Origin: Mycobacteriales bacterium
GTDB lineage: Bacteria > Actinomycetota > Actinomycetes > Mycobacteriales > QHCE01
Length of the DNA: 64,000 nucleotides
Assembly (NCBI GenBank): GCA_013362805.1
Contig: JABFVL010000032.1
Coordinates: forward strand, 1 to 64,000
Reading direction: 5' to 3'
The position numbers and the translations under genes were made by a program. The notes beneath the pieces were generated by a model. The model searched no databases, had not been told where the DNA came from, and saw only the letters and a list, made by a program, of their open reading frames with translations. This document shows positions 18,212-27,522 of this stretch, one piece after another (position 1 is the stretch's first letter; each line of letters opens with the position of its first letter).

Positions 18212-19447
18212 GTGAGTGGTGATCGCCATCGACGAGCAATGCAGGATCCTGAGCGTGGAGGTTATTGGGACTCTGATCCGCGTCAAGGGCGCGAGCGGCG
18301 CCGCTCGGATGATTATCCACATCGCACAGTCGTGCACTCCCGGTCGCGGTATGACGACGAAGAGTTGCCGAGGGGTGGTCGCCGGACCGAATCGGAGCGT
18401 GAAGGGCGTTTTTCTGCGCTCATGGACGCTTCTGGCATGTTCAGTTTGGCCACATGGCGACATTTTGTAGATACCCTAACCGGCATGGTAGGTGGTTCCA
18501 GAGATGAAAGAGAGTCAGATGAGTTTACGGACACAACACCAAAATCCGTAAAGCATCGTCGTTGGGCCATTTGTTTTTGGGTCGGCATCGCTCTCGCTCC
18601 ACTAGCGGCTTTGATTCTGCTTCTTGGACAAGGCGTAAGTCCGCTACGTGCCGCTGCCGTATTGGCAATACTTTCAGTGGTCCTTATTGGACTCAGTGTC
18701 ACATTCCGGGAAGACGCCAGCAGTGTGCGAGAAGACCTCGCCGAAGAATTTCAGCGCGAAGTAGACGCGGTACGAGCCGATGTGGACACTTTGCGGCGAG
18801 GTGTGCAGCTCACCGTAAACCGTGAACTTGAGCGGGTGCGTGGCGAACTCGAAGAAGCTCGCACTGTCATGCACGCCGAAGCGACTCGACTTCCTCCAGG
18901 AGGCTACGCCAAAGCCGCAGCGCCAGTTGAGCGATACCAACCGTCATACGCTGAGCTGCACACCGCTGAATACACCCCGCCCGTTCAGATGAACCCCCGC
19001 GAGGACTACTATCCCCAGCCGCCCAGCTACCCGCGAGCTGAACATCGCCAATACCAGGACTACGACGACCCATATCAGGACGCGCAAACCGTCGAGCCAA
19101 TTCGTGAAGAATATCTACGGCGGGCGACCCAAAACGCGATGGCTGAATCCGAGCCAAACGCTATCTCCGGCGATGTTCTCTCGCCCGATGACTATCACCA
19201 CTATCCAGAAGCGCCACATCGTGATTATCCGGCGAGCAACCGTCATGGCGGTGGCTCAGGAATGTTCTCGGTTCTGCCCCCAGTTGACGCCACCTCGTGG
19301 ACTCGCGGCGGTAATTCATGGCAACAAAACGAGCTCTCCAACGTGCACATGGCTGACTATCCGGATTACGGACCCGACGATTATCAAGAGCAGCCCGGGT
19401 ACGGTTCGGTGGGCGGGCGTCATGGTGGTGGCCGGCACAGCGGTTAG
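18212..19447 (+). CDS. membrane protein with coiled coil and Tyr/Pro-rich C-terminus
   Basis: The 411-residue product is started at GTG 18212 because GGGGAGG precedes it by about 10 bases. The order is: Arg/Asp-rich cytosolic segment (1-115), two adjacent transmembrane helices (about 118-165), a coiled-coil stretch (EDLAEEFQREVDAVRADVD ... ELERVRGELEEA), and a long Tyr/Pro/Asp-rich tail. The layout recalls actinobacterial envelope or polar-growth accessory proteins, but no family is certain. Its stop codon abuts the stop codon of the convergent nuoD paralog with no base between. Confidence 0.75.
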   Translation: MSGDRHRRAMQDPERGGYWDSDPRQGRERRRSDDYPHRTVVHSRSRYDDEELPRGGRRTESEREGRFSALMDASGMFSLATWRHFVDTLTGMVGGSRDERESDEFTDTTPKSVKHRRWAICFWVGIALAPLAALILLLGQGVSPLRAAAVLAILSVVLIGLSVTFREDASSVREDLAEEFQREVDAVRADVDTLRRGVQLTVNRELERVRGELEEARTVMHAEATRLPPGGYAKAAAPVERYQPSYAELHTAEYTPPVQMNPREDYYPQPPSYPRAEHRQYQDYDDPYQDAQTVEPIREEYLRRATQNAMAESEPNAISGDVLSPDDYHHYPEAPHRDYPASNRHGGGSGMFSVLPPVDATSWTRGGNSWQQNELSNVHMADYPDYGPDDYQEQPGYGSVGGRHGGGRHSG

Positions 19448-20584
19448 CTACTTATCCACATCCCCGACCACAAAAAACATGGAACCCAAAATGGCGACCA
19501 TGTCCGGGATCAACGTGCCAGGCAGCAAAGTGGTCAGCGCCTGCACATGTGCGTATGAGGCGGTCCGTAGTTTCAAACGCCACGGAGTTTTGTCTCCACG
19601 CGAAACCAAGTAATAGCCGTTGATGCCAGTGGGGTTTTCCGTCCACGCATATGTATGGCCTTCGGGCACCTTCAAAACCTTGGGCAAGCGCGTGTTTACT
19701 GGGCCGGTGAGCTGGTCCAATTTCGCCAAACACGCGTCTGCGAGATCCAGCGACACCAAGACTTGATCAAGCAGGCATTCAAACCGCGCGTGGCAATCGC
19801 CTGCCTGACGTGTCACCACCGGAACATTCAAATCGCCATATGCCAAATATGGTTCATCCCGACGAACGTCGAAGTCAAAACCACTTGCTCGAGCGATAGG
19901 CCCTGAACAGCCGTACTTCTCAGCATCCGCCGCGGAAAGCACACCAACGCCTTTGGTACGCGCGAGAAAAATATCATTGTGCCGGATCAAGTCATCAATT
20001 TCCGGCATACGTCGCCGCACATCCCCGATGGCTTGCCGCACTCGGGTAGTCCAGCCCTCTGGCAACTCTTCCTTGATTCCACCTACCCGGTTGAACATGT
20101 AGTGCATGCGTCCACCGCTGGCTTCTTCCATCACGGCCTGCAGCGTTTCCCGCTCCCGGAACGCGTAAAAGATAGGCGTAATCGCGCCTATCTCAAGGGG
20201 ATAAGAACCCAGGAACATCAAATGGTTGAGTATTCGATTCAACTCGGCCAGCAAAGTGCGGGCCCACACGGCCCGCTCGGGAACTTCCAAACCCATCAGC
20301 CGTTCAGCGGCCATCACGACGCCTAGCTCGTTGCTAAAAGCTGAGAGCCAGTCGTGCCGGTTAGCCAGCACGATGATTTGCCGGTAGTCGCGCACTTCAA
20401 AGAGTTTTTCGGCGCCACGATGCATATAGCCGATAATCGGTTCGGCGTGATGAATTCGTTCGCCATCAAGAGTGAGACGGAGACGCAGCACGCCATGGGT
20501 GGAAGGGTGCTGGGGCCCGATGTTGAGCACCATGTCTTCGCTAGAGAAGCCGCTGCCCGTGGCTACCGTCGTTGTTGTGGTCAC
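19448..20584 (-). CDS. orphan NuoD-like protein (complex I 49-kDa subunit paralog)
   Basis: The 378-residue product aligns through its length with NuoD/NDUFS2: [15 protein letters not shown], the HRGAEKL segment, [13 protein letters not shown] and [12 protein letters not shown]. No other nuo gene is nearby. Counting from the conserved His30, the canonical quinone-pocket Tyr (Y87 in Thermus, Y108 in human NDUFS2) is Trp79, and the canonical Asp (D139/D160) is Glu131; the His is kept. Arg56 in HRGAEK falls on human NDUFS2 Arg85, the residue dimethylated by NDUFAF7. The GTG start at 20584 overlaps the stop of the MidA gene (GTGA). It is probably a specialised paralog and not the respiratory NuoD. 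Confidence 0.9.
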   Translation of the reverse strand: MTTTTTVATGSGFSSEDMVLNIGPQHPSTHGVLRLRLTLDGERIHHAEPIIGYMHRGAEKLFEVRDYRQIIVLANRHDWLSAFSNELGVVMAAERLMGLEVPERAVWARTLLAELNRILNHLMFLGSYPLEIGAITPIFYAFRERETLQAVMEEASGGRMHYMFNRVGGIKEELPEGWTTRVRQAIGDVRRRMPEIDDLIRHNDIFLARTKGVGVLSAADAEKYGCSGPIARASGFDFDVRRDEPYLAYGDLNVPVVTRQAGDCHARFECLLDQVLVSLDLADACLAKLDQLTGPVNTRLPKVLKVPEGHTYAWTENPTGINGYYLVSRGDKTPWRLKLRTASYAHVQALTTLLPGTLIPDMVAILGSMFFVVGDVDK

Positions 20585-21624
20585 CCCGGCATCCTGCCAC
20601 GAGTCGACTGCTGTTCTCGTGCCGTGTTCGGCGGGATCGGCGTAGGCAGAATCGACGCCGCGGTTTTAGCGGGCAACTCTTTCGTTTGGATGAGCCACGC
20701 GAAAGCGCCCAGCCCGTCGGGGTCAAGAATCTCCGCGGCTTGTCCTGCTTCGGCCAGGGCGCGCATATAGATCAATGGTTCACGGGCGGCGAGGTCGAGC
20801 CTCGGTCTGGCGGCGGTGATCCCGAGATCCATCAAAGCGGCGCGTTGCGAAAGCTCGACAGAGGTTAAGGCACCTGCTTCAATTCCGGCGGCGGCGACCG
20901 ATTCGACGTGCACATGTGCGGTGATGTCACAGCTGCCATCTGGAATCGGGGCGACTTCGCGGCCTTGGCTAAATCCGGTGAGGGTGGCAGCGCCTGACGC
21001 GCGATAGTCGATGGCCACCGCGACACCGGCTCGCAACTGAGAAATGGTGTCTTGCCAGGCTTTCGCACGGGTGGTGCCGAGCTCGACGCGTGCCGCATCG
21101 GTCGGAGCCCATCGAGAAAGCCACGCGGCGTCTTCAGGGCCAATGGCTGGCCCAGGATGCTCGGTTCCCGCCTCATCGACCAGAACATAGCGAGCCGATC
21201 CAGGTGCGTCGATGATTGCGATATCCAACGGCACATTGTCCAGCCATTCGTTTGCGATTAACAGCCCGCGAAACTCGGGGATGTGTGCCCGCCACTGGAT
21301 GTGACTGGCAAGCGTCGTTGGGCGGGCCGCGACTTCCACGGCCGTAAACACGCAGCGTTGGCCAAGCTCTGCGGGTGCTTGTTGTGAGAGCTGAGCGAGA
21401 AGTTCACCGCGCCCGGCCCCCACATCCACGACGTCGATAGTGGGCGGGTGGCCAAGCGCCTTATCTACCCGGGTGAGCAGCCGCAGCAGTGCTGTCGCGA
21501 AAAGTGGAGTGGCGTGCACGGAGGTTCGAAAGTGCGCCGCGGGGCCGTCGGGGTGTCGATAAAAACCGGAAGGACCGTACAAGGCCCGTTCCATGGCGTA
21601 CTTCCAGCGCATCGGCATCGCCAT
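20581..21624 (-). CDS. MidA/NDUFAF7-family SAM-dependent methyltransferase (DUF185)
   Basis: The 347-residue protein has the family N-terminus ([16 protein letters not shown]), the SAM-binding motif [15 protein letters not shown], the NEWLDNVP segment and the YRASGAATL region. Members of this family, mitochondrial NDUFAF7/MidA, symmetrically dimethylate an arginine of NDUFS2 during complex I assembly. Here the gene is translationally coupled (4-base overlap) to a NuoD-like gene. ATG 21624 is selected as the family-like start; ATG 21696 is in frame upstream. It is divergent from the DUF2520 gene at 21753. Confidence 0.88.
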   Translation of the reverse strand: MAMPMRWKYAMERALYGPSGFYRHPDGPAAHFRTSVHATPLFATALLRLLTRVDKALGHPPTIDVVDVGAGRGELLAQLSQQAPAELGQRCVFTAVEVAARPTTLASHIQWRAHIPEFRGLLIANEWLDNVPLDIAIIDAPGSARYVLVDEAGTEHPGPAIGPEDAAWLSRWAPTDAARVELGTTRAKAWQDTISQLRAGVAVAIDYRASGAATLTGFSQGREVAPIPDGSCDITAHVHVESVAAAGIEAGALTSVELSQRAALMDLGITAARPRLDLAAREPLIYMRALAEAGQAAEILDPDGLGAFAWLIQTKELPAKTAASILPTPIPPNTAREQQSTRGRMPG

Positions 21625-21752
21625 ACTGTAGTGGCGTGCTCTTGTGACTAGCCCAACAAGCCGCTGGCCTACTCTCTGGCCTGGCTTAAGGCGCATACTG
21701 CCTGTAAAGGGCCTTATCCGTGGCCGGTACCCGACCAGGACTGGATCATTAG

Positions 21753-22649
21753 ATGGACACGAATTCTCGCCCAGCGCGGTTGCGGGTGGGCATCATCGGC
21801 GCGGGCCGAGTTGGTTCGGCTTTGGGTGCTGCCCTGGCGAGTGTCGGGCACGCCGTGGTGGCCGCGACGGCTGTGTCGTCGGGGGCGAAAAATCGGGTTC
21901 GGCGTCGACTGCCCGATGTGCCGTTGCGTCCCGCCGATGAGGTGATCGCCGAGGCCGACCTCGTGTTGATCGCCGTTCCAGATGATGTTCTTCCCGAGCT
22001 CGTGGGTGGTTTGGCGAACTATTGGAAGCCGGGTCAACTGGTGGCCCACGTATCTGGCTCACACGGGCTAGGCGTGCTCGAGCCGGCGCTGCGGGCGAAG
22101 GCGTTGCCGTTCGCGATCCATCCGGTGATGTCGTTTACCGGTCGAGATGAAGATCTGGAGCGCTTGAACGGCATCAGCTATGGCGTCACCGCTCCTGAGC
22201 CGTTGCGCCATGTCGCGCAAGCGCTGGTGATTGAAATTGGCGGGGAGCCCGTGTGGATCGCCGACGAACTCCGGCCGCTATATCACGCGGGCTTGGCGGT
22301 CGCCGCGAATCATTTGGTAACGCTGATCGCAGAGGGCGCCGATGTGTTGCGGGCGGCTGGGGTGCAGCGCCCCGATGTAATGCTTGCCCCGCTGGTGGGC
22401 GCGGCTTTGGATAACGGTCTTCGCTTTGGCGATGCCGGTTTGACCGGCCCGGTGGTGCGGGGTGATGCCGAGACTGTCGCCGCGCATCTGGCGGCGTTGA
22501 ACTCGAAGATGCCAGATGCGGTGGCCGCCTATCAGGCGATGGCGCGTCGCACCGCTGATCGGGCGTTGGGTGCTGGTCGGTTGAGTGCGACTGATGCCGA
22601 GGCGCTTCTCGAGGTGTTGGCTTCGCGCCCACACGGGGCCTCGGCATGA
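21753..22649 (+). CDS. Rossmann-like / DUF2520 domain protein
   Basis: The 298-residue product has an NAD(P)-binding GxGxxG (GIIGAGRVGSALG, residues about 12-24) and the DUF2520 C-terminal domain, an arrangement like ketopantoate or 6-phosphogluconate reductases. Its stop overlaps the start of panC (22646-22649), as in M. tuberculosis (Rv3603c next to panC). A role in pantothenate supply as a reductase is suggested only by this coupling. Confidence 0.88.
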   Translation: MDTNSRPARLRVGIIGAGRVGSALGAALASVGHAVVAATAVSSGAKNRVRRRLPDVPLRPADEVIAEADLVLIAVPDDVLPELVGGLANYWKPGQLVAHVSGSHGLGVLEPALRAKALPFAIHPVMSFTGRDEDLERLNGISYGVTAPEPLRHVAQALVIEIGGEPVWIADELRPLYHAGLAVAANHLVTLIAEGADVLRAAGVQRPDVMLAPLVGAALDNGLRFGDAGLTGPVVRGDAETVAAHLAALNSKMPDAVAAYQAMARRTADRALGAGRLSATDAEALLEVLASRPHGASA

Positions 22650-23482
22650 GCGCGGTCCGGACGGCGCCGGTGGTGGTGCGCACGCGCGAGGAACTCGCTG
22701 AGGTTTTGTCGCGCGGGCAGGGCCCGACTGGGGTTGTGATGACGATGGGCGCATTGCATGTGGGTCATGCGCAGTTGCTTCGTCAGGCCCGTTTGCGTGC
22801 GGCAACTGTGGTGGCGACGATTTTTGTGAATCCGCTGCAGTTTGGTCCTGGCGAGGATTTTGAGCGTTATCCGCGTAGCTTTGACGCTGATCTTCAGGTG
22901 TGCGCACAACAGCAGGTGGATGTGGTTTTCGCACCAAGCCCGGCTGAGATGTATCCCTTTGGTGAGCCGGTGACGACGATTAACCCGGGCCCTTTGGCTG
23001 AGCTGTATGAGGGTGCCGCCCGGCCAGGGCATTTCGCGGGCGTGTTGACCGTGGTGAACAAACTGTTGCATCTCACCGGCGCTGAAGTGGCGTTTTTTGG
23101 CGAGAAGGACTTCCAGCAGCTTACTTTGATTCGCCAGTTGGTGCGCGATACCGATATGCCCGTCGAGGTGGTTGGCGTGCCGACGGTGCGCGAGCCTGAT
23201 GGTTTGGCGCTCTCAAGTCGCAATGTGTATCTCAGTGTGGGGCAGCGGGCTCAAGCGTTGGGTATTTCTCGGGCGTTGTTGGCGGCTCGAGATGTGGCCG
23301 ATCCGGTGGTTGAAGCGCATCGTGTGTTGGCTGAGCATGGAATTACGCCCGACTATGTGGTGTTGACTGACATGGAGATGGGTAAACCACCAGTGTCTGG
23401 TGAGGGCCGTTTGTTGATCGCGGCCAAGGTGGGTACTACGCGACTTATCGACAACGCGCCTGTTTTGGTGGGGAGTAATTGA
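22646..23482 (+). CDS. panC: pantothenate synthetase
   Basis: The 278-residue enzyme has the nucleotidyltransferase [15 protein letters not shown] (HxGH) near residue 35, [23 protein letters not shown] and the KMSKS-like SSRNVYLS segment. It joins pantoate and beta-alanine with ATP. It overlaps the DUF2520 gene by four bases and panD by one (TGATG), so beta-alanine formation and its use are coupled in one transcript. Confidence 0.96.
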   Translation: MSAVRTAPVVVRTREELAEVLSRGQGPTGVVMTMGALHVGHAQLLRQARLRAATVVATIFVNPLQFGPGEDFERYPRSFDADLQVCAQQQVDVVFAPSPAEMYPFGEPVTTINPGPLAELYEGAARPGHFAGVLTVVNKLLHLTGAEVAFFGEKDFQQLTLIRQLVRDTDMPVEVVGVPTVREPDGLALSSRNVYLSVGQRAQALGISRALLAARDVADPVVEAHRVLAEHGITPDYVVLTDMEMGKPPVSGEGRLLIAAKVGTTRLIDNAPVLVGSN

Positions 23483-23904
23483 TGCAAAGAACAATGTTGA
23501 AGTCCAAAATTCATCGCGCGACAGTCACGCAAGCTGATTTGCATTATGTCGGATCTGTCACTATTGATGCTGATCTTGCGGAAGCTGCGGATCTTCTTGA
23601 GGGCGAACAGGTCGCAATTGTTGATGTCACCAATGGCGCCCGAATTGAAACTTATGTCATTCATGGGGAACGTGGTTCCGGAATTATTGGCATAAATGGA
23701 GCAGCCGCACATTTGGTGCATCCGGAAGATATCGTCATTCTCATCTCATACGCACAAATGGATGACACCGTGGCACGCAATTTCCAGCCCACAATTGTGC
23801 ATGTTGATCAGAAGAATCAAATTGTTCTCATCAACGACGACCCCGCGAGCGCTGACGGCCTGACCGACGTTCAGAAAAGCGGAAGATTTCCCGACCTCGC
23901 TTAA
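23482..23904 (+). CDS. panD: aspartate 1-decarboxylase
   Basis: The 140-residue proenzyme has the start [20 protein letters not shown] and the self-cleavage site Gly-Ser in HYVGSVTID; Ser becomes the pyruvoyl group. It makes beta-alanine for PanC. ATG 23482 overlaps the panC stop by one base. The C-terminus is slightly longer than in E. coli, normal for actinobacteria. Confidence 0.96.
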   Translation: MQRTMLKSKIHRATVTQADLHYVGSVTIDADLAEAADLLEGEQVAIVDVTNGARIETYVIHGERGSGIIGINGAAAHLVHPEDIVILISYAQMDDTVARNFQPTIVHVDQKNQIVLINDDPASADGLTDVQKSGRFPDLA

Positions 23905-24031
23905 CCTAAACGGCATATCCGCCTGAAGTAGCTTTTCCAGTACAGAAAAAATGCACACCCGACAACGCCAGGCTGTGAGGCGCGACACGCACAGCTATCA
24001 ATGTCAGATTCGCGCCGTAGGCTGGCTTCTC

Positions 24032-25705
24032 GTGCCCGATATTCACCTCCCCTTGCAGCTTGCAGCCCCCAAGCCAGGCTGGACCACGACCACCGATGTC
24101 GTGGTGGTGGGATCCGGCGTTGCCGGATTGAACGTCGCCCTAGGCGCACGCGCCGCTGGCCACAAAGTCACCCTGGTGACGAAAGTAAACATCGACGATG
24201 GCTCCACTCGATGGGCGCAAGGCGGCATCGCCGCCGTCCTGGATCCCCATGACACCCCAGCTGCGCACGCCCAAGACACCGAAGTCGCCGGTGTTGGACT
24301 ATGCGACCCGATTGCGGTCAAAGTACTGACCGAAGAAGGCCCAGCTCGACTTCACGAATTGATCGCCCGAGGCGCCGAATTCGATCGCGACCCGCAAGGC
24401 CAGCTGCTATTGACCCGCGAAGGCGGGCATCACGCCAACCGCATCGTTCACGCCGGTGGCGACGCCACCGGGGCCGAAGTGCAACGCGCGCTACACGAAG
24501 CCATCAACAGCGACGATGGCATCACCCTCATCGAACACGCCCTAGTGCTCGACCTTCTAAAAGACAAACATGGCCGAGCCGCTGGGGTGACGCTGCATGT
24601 GCTCGGCGAGGGCAGCTCCGATGGAGTCGGCGCCGTCCTCGCTCGCGCGGTTGTGCTCGCGACAGGTGGCATGGGTCAGATCTTTCACACCACCACCAAC
24701 CCGACCGTGTCCACCGGTGATGGGGTAGCGCTCGCGCTGCGGGCGGGCGCGGCGGTGGCTGATCTGGAATTCATGCAGTTCCATCCAACCGCCCTATTTC
24801 TCTCCGGAGACCGTGCTGGGCGGCAACCGCTGGTCAGCGAGGCTCTCCGCGGCGAAGGCGCACATCTCGTCGACGCCAATGGCACTCGGTTCATGCTCGG
24901 CGCACATGAACTCGCCGAACTCGCCCCGCGAGACGTGGTAGCCAAAGGCATCACTCGGGTTATGCGTGAGCAGGGCCTCGACCACGTCTTTCTGGACGCG
25001 CGTCCACTGGCACACCGCTTGGAAGCCCGGTTCCCGACGATCGTGGCAAGTTGCCGAGCGGCTGGCATAGATCCGCTTACTGAACTCATCCCAGTAGCAC
25101 CAGCCGCGCATTACGCGTCCGGGGGCGTGCGCACAGATTTGTACGGTCAAACTTCAATTCCAGGATTGTTCGCCTGCGGGGAAGTGGCCTGCACAGGCGT
25201 GCACGGCGCTAATCGGCTGGCATCAAACTCCCTGCTAGAAGGCCTTGTCTTCGCCGGTCGGATTACCGAGGCGTTGTCTAAGAACCTGCCTGCGCACGCC
25301 GAACCGGTCAGCACAAGTGTGCCCACTGGGCTAATCTCAGCTTCCGTTCGGCCAGCTTTGACTCAAGCGATGACGCTTGGCGCCGGCGTACTGCGCAACG
25401 CGTCGAGTTTGGGTGATGCGGCGGAAACTTTGGCGAAATTGAGCGCCACACAGGCGGGAGAACCAGGTCCTGATGAATGGGAAACAACGAACCTGCTCAC
25501 CGTCGCGGCCGCGCTAACCCAAGCGGCGACCGTGCGCCAGGAAACGCGCGGTTGTCATTGGCGGGATGATTTCGCTGATGCTGAACCGGCTTGGCACAGA
25601 CATGTGATCCAGCACCTAACCGAGGCAGGTGTACTGAGCGTGACGTTTGAGCCAGTCCACACTGAGCCAAAACACCAGCTTGACCCTTCGAACAACGGAT
25701 TATGA
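24032..25705 (+). CDS. nadB: L-aspartate oxidase
   Basis: The enzyme has the FAD-binding VVVGSGVAGLNVAL, the STRWAQGGIAAVL and HHANRIVHAGGDATG segments, FMQFHPTALF and the HGANRLASNSLLEGLVF signature. It oxidises aspartate to iminoaspartate for NAD synthesis. I prefer GTG 24032 (557 residues; about 22 residues before the FAD motif, like relatives); ATG 23951 is in frame and would add 27 atypical residues. Neither has a clear ribosome-binding site. nadA was not found here; nadC follows with overlap. Confidence 0.94.
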   Translation: MPDIHLPLQLAAPKPGWTTTTDVVVVGSGVAGLNVALGARAAGHKVTLVTKVNIDDGSTRWAQGGIAAVLDPHDTPAAHAQDTEVAGVGLCDPIAVKVLTEEGPARLHELIARGAEFDRDPQGQLLLTREGGHHANRIVHAGGDATGAEVQRALHEAINSDDGITLIEHALVLDLLKDKHGRAAGVTLHVLGEGSSDGVGAVLARAVVLATGGMGQIFHTTTNPTVSTGDGVALALRAGAAVADLEFMQFHPTALFLSGDRAGRQPLVSEALRGEGAHLVDANGTRFMLGAHELAELAPRDVVAKGITRVMREQGLDHVFLDARPLAHRLEARFPTIVASCRAAGIDPLTELIPVAPAAHYASGGVRTDLYGQTSIPGLFACGEVACTGVHGANRLASNSLLEGLVFAGRITEALSKNLPAHAEPVSTSVPTGLISASVRPALTQAMTLGAGVLRNASSLGDAAETLAKLSATQAGEPGPDEWETTNLLTVAAALTQAATVRQETRGCHWRDDFADAEPAWHRHVIQHLTEAGVLSVTFEPVHTEPKHQLDPSNNGL

Positions 25706-26613
25706 TGATGACTTTGAGTGAACCCACTGCGCAGGCGCTTGCCGAGATTGGCATCGACCCGCAGTACGTCGATGAACTCGCCCAACGGGCCCTTGCTGAA
25801 GACCTCGGCGGGCCAAGAGGCGTCGACGTCACCACGGTCGCAACATTCGACGCTGAACAGATGGTGACGGCCGAGGTAGTTGCCCGGGCCGCCGGCATCA
25901 TTGTCGGTTTGCCCATTGCCGCTGCGGTGTTTGATGTGGCCTCCGGCGGTCGGTGCAGCTTCACCGCACACGTCGCCGAAGCCTCCGCGGTGCTGCGCGG
26001 CGATGTCCTCGCGACGATTGTGGGCCCAGCCCGCGCGGTTTTGACCGCCGAGCGCACCGCGTTGAACCTGTTGTGCCGCACCTCGGGTGTCGCCACTCAC
26101 GCGTTCTTGTGGGCGCAAGAGCTCGTCGGCACGGGCGCTACCGTGCTGGACACCCGTAAAACCACGCCTGGGCTGCGCCGGTTGGAGAAATATGCCGTGC
26201 GCGCCGGTGGCGGTGGCAACAAGCGCATGGGCTTGTACGACGTGGCAATGATCAAGGACAACCACAAGCGGGCCGCGGGCTCGATCACCGCGGCGTATAA
26301 AAAGATCCAAGACGCTTTCCCCGACATCATTACCCAGGTCGAGGTGACAAACGTTGATGAGGCGCTAGAAGCCGTGAAGGCTGGCGCAACGTTCTTGCTG
26401 TGCGACAACATGACAACTGATCAGCTCACCGAAGTTGTCGCGGCTGTACGCGAGGCAGAAGACAAGGCACATCCCGTTGAGCTTGAAGCGACGGGAAACC
26501 TAACGTTGGAGCGGGCGAAAGAAGTCGCGGCAACAGGTGTGAACTACCTTTCAGTTGGTGGCCTTACCCATTCCTCACCAATCGTCGATATAGCGTTGGA
26601 CATCAGGGACTAA
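25702..26613 (+). CDS. nadC: nicotinate-nucleotide pyrophosphorylase (carboxylating)
   Basis: The 303-residue enzyme has the family signatures RTALNLLCRTSGVAT, LDTRKTTPGLRRLEKYAV and the GGGGNKRMGLYD motif. It converts quinolinate and PRPP into nicotinate mononucleotide. Three in-frame ATGs at 25702, 25705 and 25708 overlap the nadB stop, so the exact start is ambiguous by two residues. With nadB and coaX it links NAD and CoA supply. Confidence 0.95.
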   Translation: MMMTLSEPTAQALAEIGIDPQYVDELAQRALAEDLGGPRGVDVTTVATFDAEQMVTAEVVARAAGIIVGLPIAAAVFDVASGGRCSFTAHVAEASAVLRGDVLATIVGPARAVLTAERTALNLLCRTSGVATHAFLWAQELVGTGATVLDTRKTTPGLRRLEKYAVRAGGGGNKRMGLYDVAMIKDNHKRAAGSITAAYKKIQDAFPDIITQVEVTNVDEALEAVKAGATFLLCDNMTTDQLTEVVAAVREAEDKAHPVELEATGNLTLERAKEVAATGVNYLSVGGLTHSSPIVDIALDIRD

Positions 26614-26631
26614 CACTGAAAGAGGCCTTTC

Positions 26632-27393
26632 ATGCTCGTTTGTATCGACGTCGGTAATACAAACACGGTGTTGGCCGCGTTCGAAGGTGAAAAAATCGAG
26701 CACTCTTGGCGGGTGCGCACCGATGCTCGGATGACCGCTGATGAGCTTGCCCTGCTGTACCGCGGTTTGCTTGCCGATGTCAGTGTGTCGGTGACGGGCC
26801 TGGCAATTTGTTCGACGGTGCCTGCTGTGTTGCGTGAATTGCGCACCATGCTGGGTCGCTACTTCGCGCAGGTTCCGACCGTGATCGTCGAGCCTGGCAT
26901 CAAAACTGGTGTGCAGCTCGCGATTGACAACCCCAAAGAGGTCGGCACTGACCGAGTGATGAACACCTTGGCCACCCACCACTTGTTTGGGGGTCCGGCC
27001 ATCGTCGTAGATTTTGGTACCTCCACAAATTTCGACGTGGTGGGGCCAGCGGGCGAGTTCATGGGCGGAGCCTTGGCGCCGGGCATTGAAATTTCAGTGG
27101 ATGCATTGGCGGCCAGGGCTGCTCAGCTGCGTAAAGTCGAGCTAGTGAAGCCTCGTTCGGTGATTGGCAAAAACACCGTGGAGTCGCTACAAGCGGGCAT
27201 CATCTACGGGTTCGCCGGCCAGGTCGATGGCATTGTGCGAGAAATTGGCGCCACATTGGGGGTGGCGCCTAAAGCGGTGGTGGCCACTGGCGGGCTGGCG
27301 CCTTTGGTGATAGAAAATTGCGCGTCAATCACCAATCATGAACCGAACCTGACGTTGATCGGGCTCAGGCTGGTGTTTGAGAAAAACAGTTAG
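26632..27393 (+). CDS. coaX: type III pantothenate kinase
   Basis: The 253-residue ASKHA-fold kinase starts MLVCIDVGNTNTVLAAFEG (phosphate-1 motif) and has GTDRVMNTLA, IVVDFGTSTNFDVV and GGALAPGIEIS. It phosphorylates pantothenate, the first step from vitamin to CoA, and is insensitive to CoA feedback in characterised members. GAAAGAGG precedes ATG 26632. It is the last gene of the panC-panD-nadB-nadC run. Confidence 0.95.
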   Translation: MLVCIDVGNTNTVLAAFEGEKIEHSWRVRTDARMTADELALLYRGLLADVSVSVTGLAICSTVPAVLRELRTMLGRYFAQVPTVIVEPGIKTGVQLAIDNPKEVGTDRVMNTLATHHLFGGPAIVVDFGTSTNFDVVGPAGEFMGGALAPGIEISVDALAARAAQLRKVELVKPRSVIGKNTVESLQAGIIYGFAGQVDGIVREIGATLGVAPKAVVATGGLAPLVIENCASITNHEPNLTLIGLRLVFEKNS

Positions 27394-27426
27394 CTCACTT
27401 TCTTAGTGACCTGGCATCTCGACAGC

Positions 27427-27467
27427 ACCCCCGGCGCACGACACTGCGGGCACGCACAGCCGGGGTT
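27427..27467. terminator. hairpin between coaX and lysS
   Basis: Arms ACCCCCGGC (27427-27435) and GCCGGGGTT (27459-27467) enclose a 23-base loop. Without a U-run it may be a coaX terminator or a structure in the lysS leader. Confidence 0.35.
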
Positions 27468-27522
27468 GTACGTGGTCAAGAACCGGGTCCCGGATCAGCT
27501 GCGATTGTTCCGTCGCTAACCT

